Source: Candidatus Pacearchaeota archaeon
Lineage (GTDB): Archaea > Nanobdellota > Nanobdellia > Pacearchaeales > GW2011-AR1
Length of the DNA stretch: 13,237 bases
Direction: 5' to 3'
Assembly: GCA_002689985.1 (NCBI GenBank)
Contig: NZDC01000011.1
Span: 1 to 13,237 of the forward strand
Positions 12,562 to 13,237 of the stretch are shown one piece after another (the stretch's first letter is position 1; the number at the start of each line of letters is the position of its first letter). A program made the translations under genes and the position numbers. The notes under the pieces are model-generated. The model ran no database searches and was not told the origin of the DNA. It was given only the letters and a program-made list of their open reading frames with translations.

Positions 12562-12774
12562 TTATTCTTTATCTTTGAGTATTTTAGGTTGATTGATTCT
12601 TTCTTGTTTTTTTATTCTTGATAAAAATCCAGCTATTTGATTTCTTAGTTTTCTACTAGGCATAGTATTTTCAAGTATATTTTTATTTTTCTCAAAAGTT
12701 TCACTAAATTCAATACCTTTTTTTATCAAAGTATTTGCAGTTCTCTTTACTAGTTTTGATTTTATCTTTCCCAT
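12562..12774 (-). CDS. rps17e: Small-subunit ribosomal protein eS17 (S17e)
   Basis: A 70-residue basic protein matching archaeal S17e. It opens MGKIKSKLVKRTANTLIKKG (1-20), then EFSETFEKNKNIL (22-34) as in the family's F-x-x-x-F-x-x-N-K pattern, and PSRKLRNQIAGFLSRIKK (39-56) is the strongest signature. It is a small-subunit protein found in archaea and eukaryotes and absent from bacteria. The length is normal for archaea, with an extra tail of about 14 residues. A TTTTTAAAG-type TATA box (about 12795-12804) 26 nt upstream supports an own leaderless transcript, although the same-strand gene upstream ends only 34 nt away. Confidence 0.9.
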   Translation of the reverse strand: MGKIKSKLVKRTANTLIKKGIEFSETFEKNKNILENTMPSRKLRNQIAGFLSRIKKQERINQPKILKDKE

Positions 12775-12808
12775 ACTTAATTGTCTGATTAAAGCTTTTT
12801 AAAGATTT

Positions 12809-13231
12809 TTATTCGAGTTTTTGTATATTTAATAGATCTTTTATTGCTACTAAAAGTTCATTTAATTTTTTAGGTGTTTCTCCTAAACTTAGAATATTAT
12901 AAGGAAGATTTAATTCTAAAGACTTTTTATGAGCTTTTATTAAATCAGATTCATTTATTCTTTTTTTATTATATGCAATTAATAATTGTTCTTTTTCATT
13001 ATCTTTTATTTTTAATATAAGATGGTCTTTATTAAACCCCTCGATATCCAAGATTTCTATTGATTGTCTAAGTAAGAATTCTTTTACTTTATTAAAAAAT
13101 TTCTCATTCTTTTTTTGAGAAGGTTTCTTTTTAATTAATTTTTTTCTTGGTTTTAATTTAGGAGTTTTTTCTTCTGTTTTTTTATCTGGTAAGTTAGTTG
13201 GAGGAATCTTCTTTTTTTCTATATTCTGCAT
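12809..13231 (-). CDS. Basic hypothetical protein, possibly continuing past the window
   Basis: 140 residues from the ATG at 13231. The frame stays open for the six bases left in the window, so an earlier start cannot be excluded. Residues 1-45 are a disordered Lys/Pro/Thr tail (KKTEEKTPKLKPRKKLIKKK). Residues about 46-140 form an alpha/beta domain: FFNKVKEFLLRQSIEILD, then strands LILKIKD and QLLIAYNKKR, helix SDLIKAHKKS, and LPYNILSLGETPKKL. The strand-helix order and the IAYNKKRI stretch recall a degenerate PD-(D/E)xK nuclease-like core, but I see no complete catalytic set and do not assign a function. eS17 follows on the same strand after 34 nt. Confidence 0.6.
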   Translation of the reverse strand: MQNIEKKKIPPTNLPDKKTEEKTPKLKPRKKLIKKKPSQKKNEKFFNKVKEFLLRQSIEILDIEGFNKDHLILKIKDNEKEQLLIAYNKKRINESDLIKAHKKSLELNLPYNILSLGETPKKLNELLVAIKDLLNIQKLE

Positions 13232-13237
13232 TAATAT

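Noticed and set aside
1..13237. CRISPR array, insertion sequence or prophage
   Set aside because: No regularly spaced repeats, no transposase gene, no terminal inverted repeats and no phage structural genes are visible; the only mobile-type gene is the LAGLIDADG endonuclease.

Overview
The window is very A+T-rich chromosomal DNA from an archaeon. It carries a TFB-type transcription factor, ribosomal proteins of the eS8 and eS17 families, an Sm-like protein, an archaeal/eukaryal-type glycyl-tRNA synthetase, TATA boxes about 22-31 nt upstream of most starts, and a tRNA intron that folds as a bulge-helix-bulge. The low G+C, very short intergenic gaps, small proteins and many small lysine-rich or membrane proteins suggest a DPANN-type lineage (Woesearchaeota/Pacearchaeota-like). 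That placement is inferred from overall character, not from a phylogeny.

Layout. Positions 1-3160 hold an accessory stretch: a 5'-truncated putative surface protein with a beta-helix-like region (+), a lipoprotein-like orphan (-) and a basic orphan (-). Positions 3180-3955 hold a tRNA-Leu(UAG) gene whose intron sits at an unusual place (between tRNA positions 30 and 31), overlapped by the end of a LAGLIDADG endonuclease gene. Positions 4069-4608 hold an AbrB/RelE-type toxin-antitoxin pair with an 18-bp perfect palindrome between its TATA box and start codon. Positions 4609-7495 form a housekeeping block: TFB and eS8 on the minus strand, then Lsm, RNase Z and the tandem tRNA-Arg(UCU) and tRNA-Cys(GCA) on the plus strand. 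Positions 7598-9688 look like a three-gene operon: a small winged-helix protein, an acidic secreted or anchored protein, and a membrane protein with a repeated basic tail. A 9-A tract appears to break the natural start of the third gene. Positions 9721-13231 hold glycyl-tRNA synthetase with an extra N-terminal module, a 26-residue lysine-rich protein, a HIT protein, an odd tRNA with anticodon CAU, a one-pass membrane protein, eS17 and an unrecognised basic protein that reaches the window edge.

How the parts fit. RNase Z and several tRNA genes lie together. None of the tRNA genes encodes CCA, so their 3' ends must be trimmed and the CCA added. Most single genes look leaderless, with the TATA box roughly 22-31 nt before the start codon. 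The genes in the 7.7-9.7 kb operon and the lysine-rich mini-gene instead have leaders or Shine-Dalgarno-like purine runs. The most notable points are the tRNA-Leu/LAGLIDADG overlap, the broken or slippage-dependent start in the surface operon, the transposase-like N-terminal module on glycyl-tRNA synthetase, the divergent B-reader of TFB, and the aberrant CAU tRNA.
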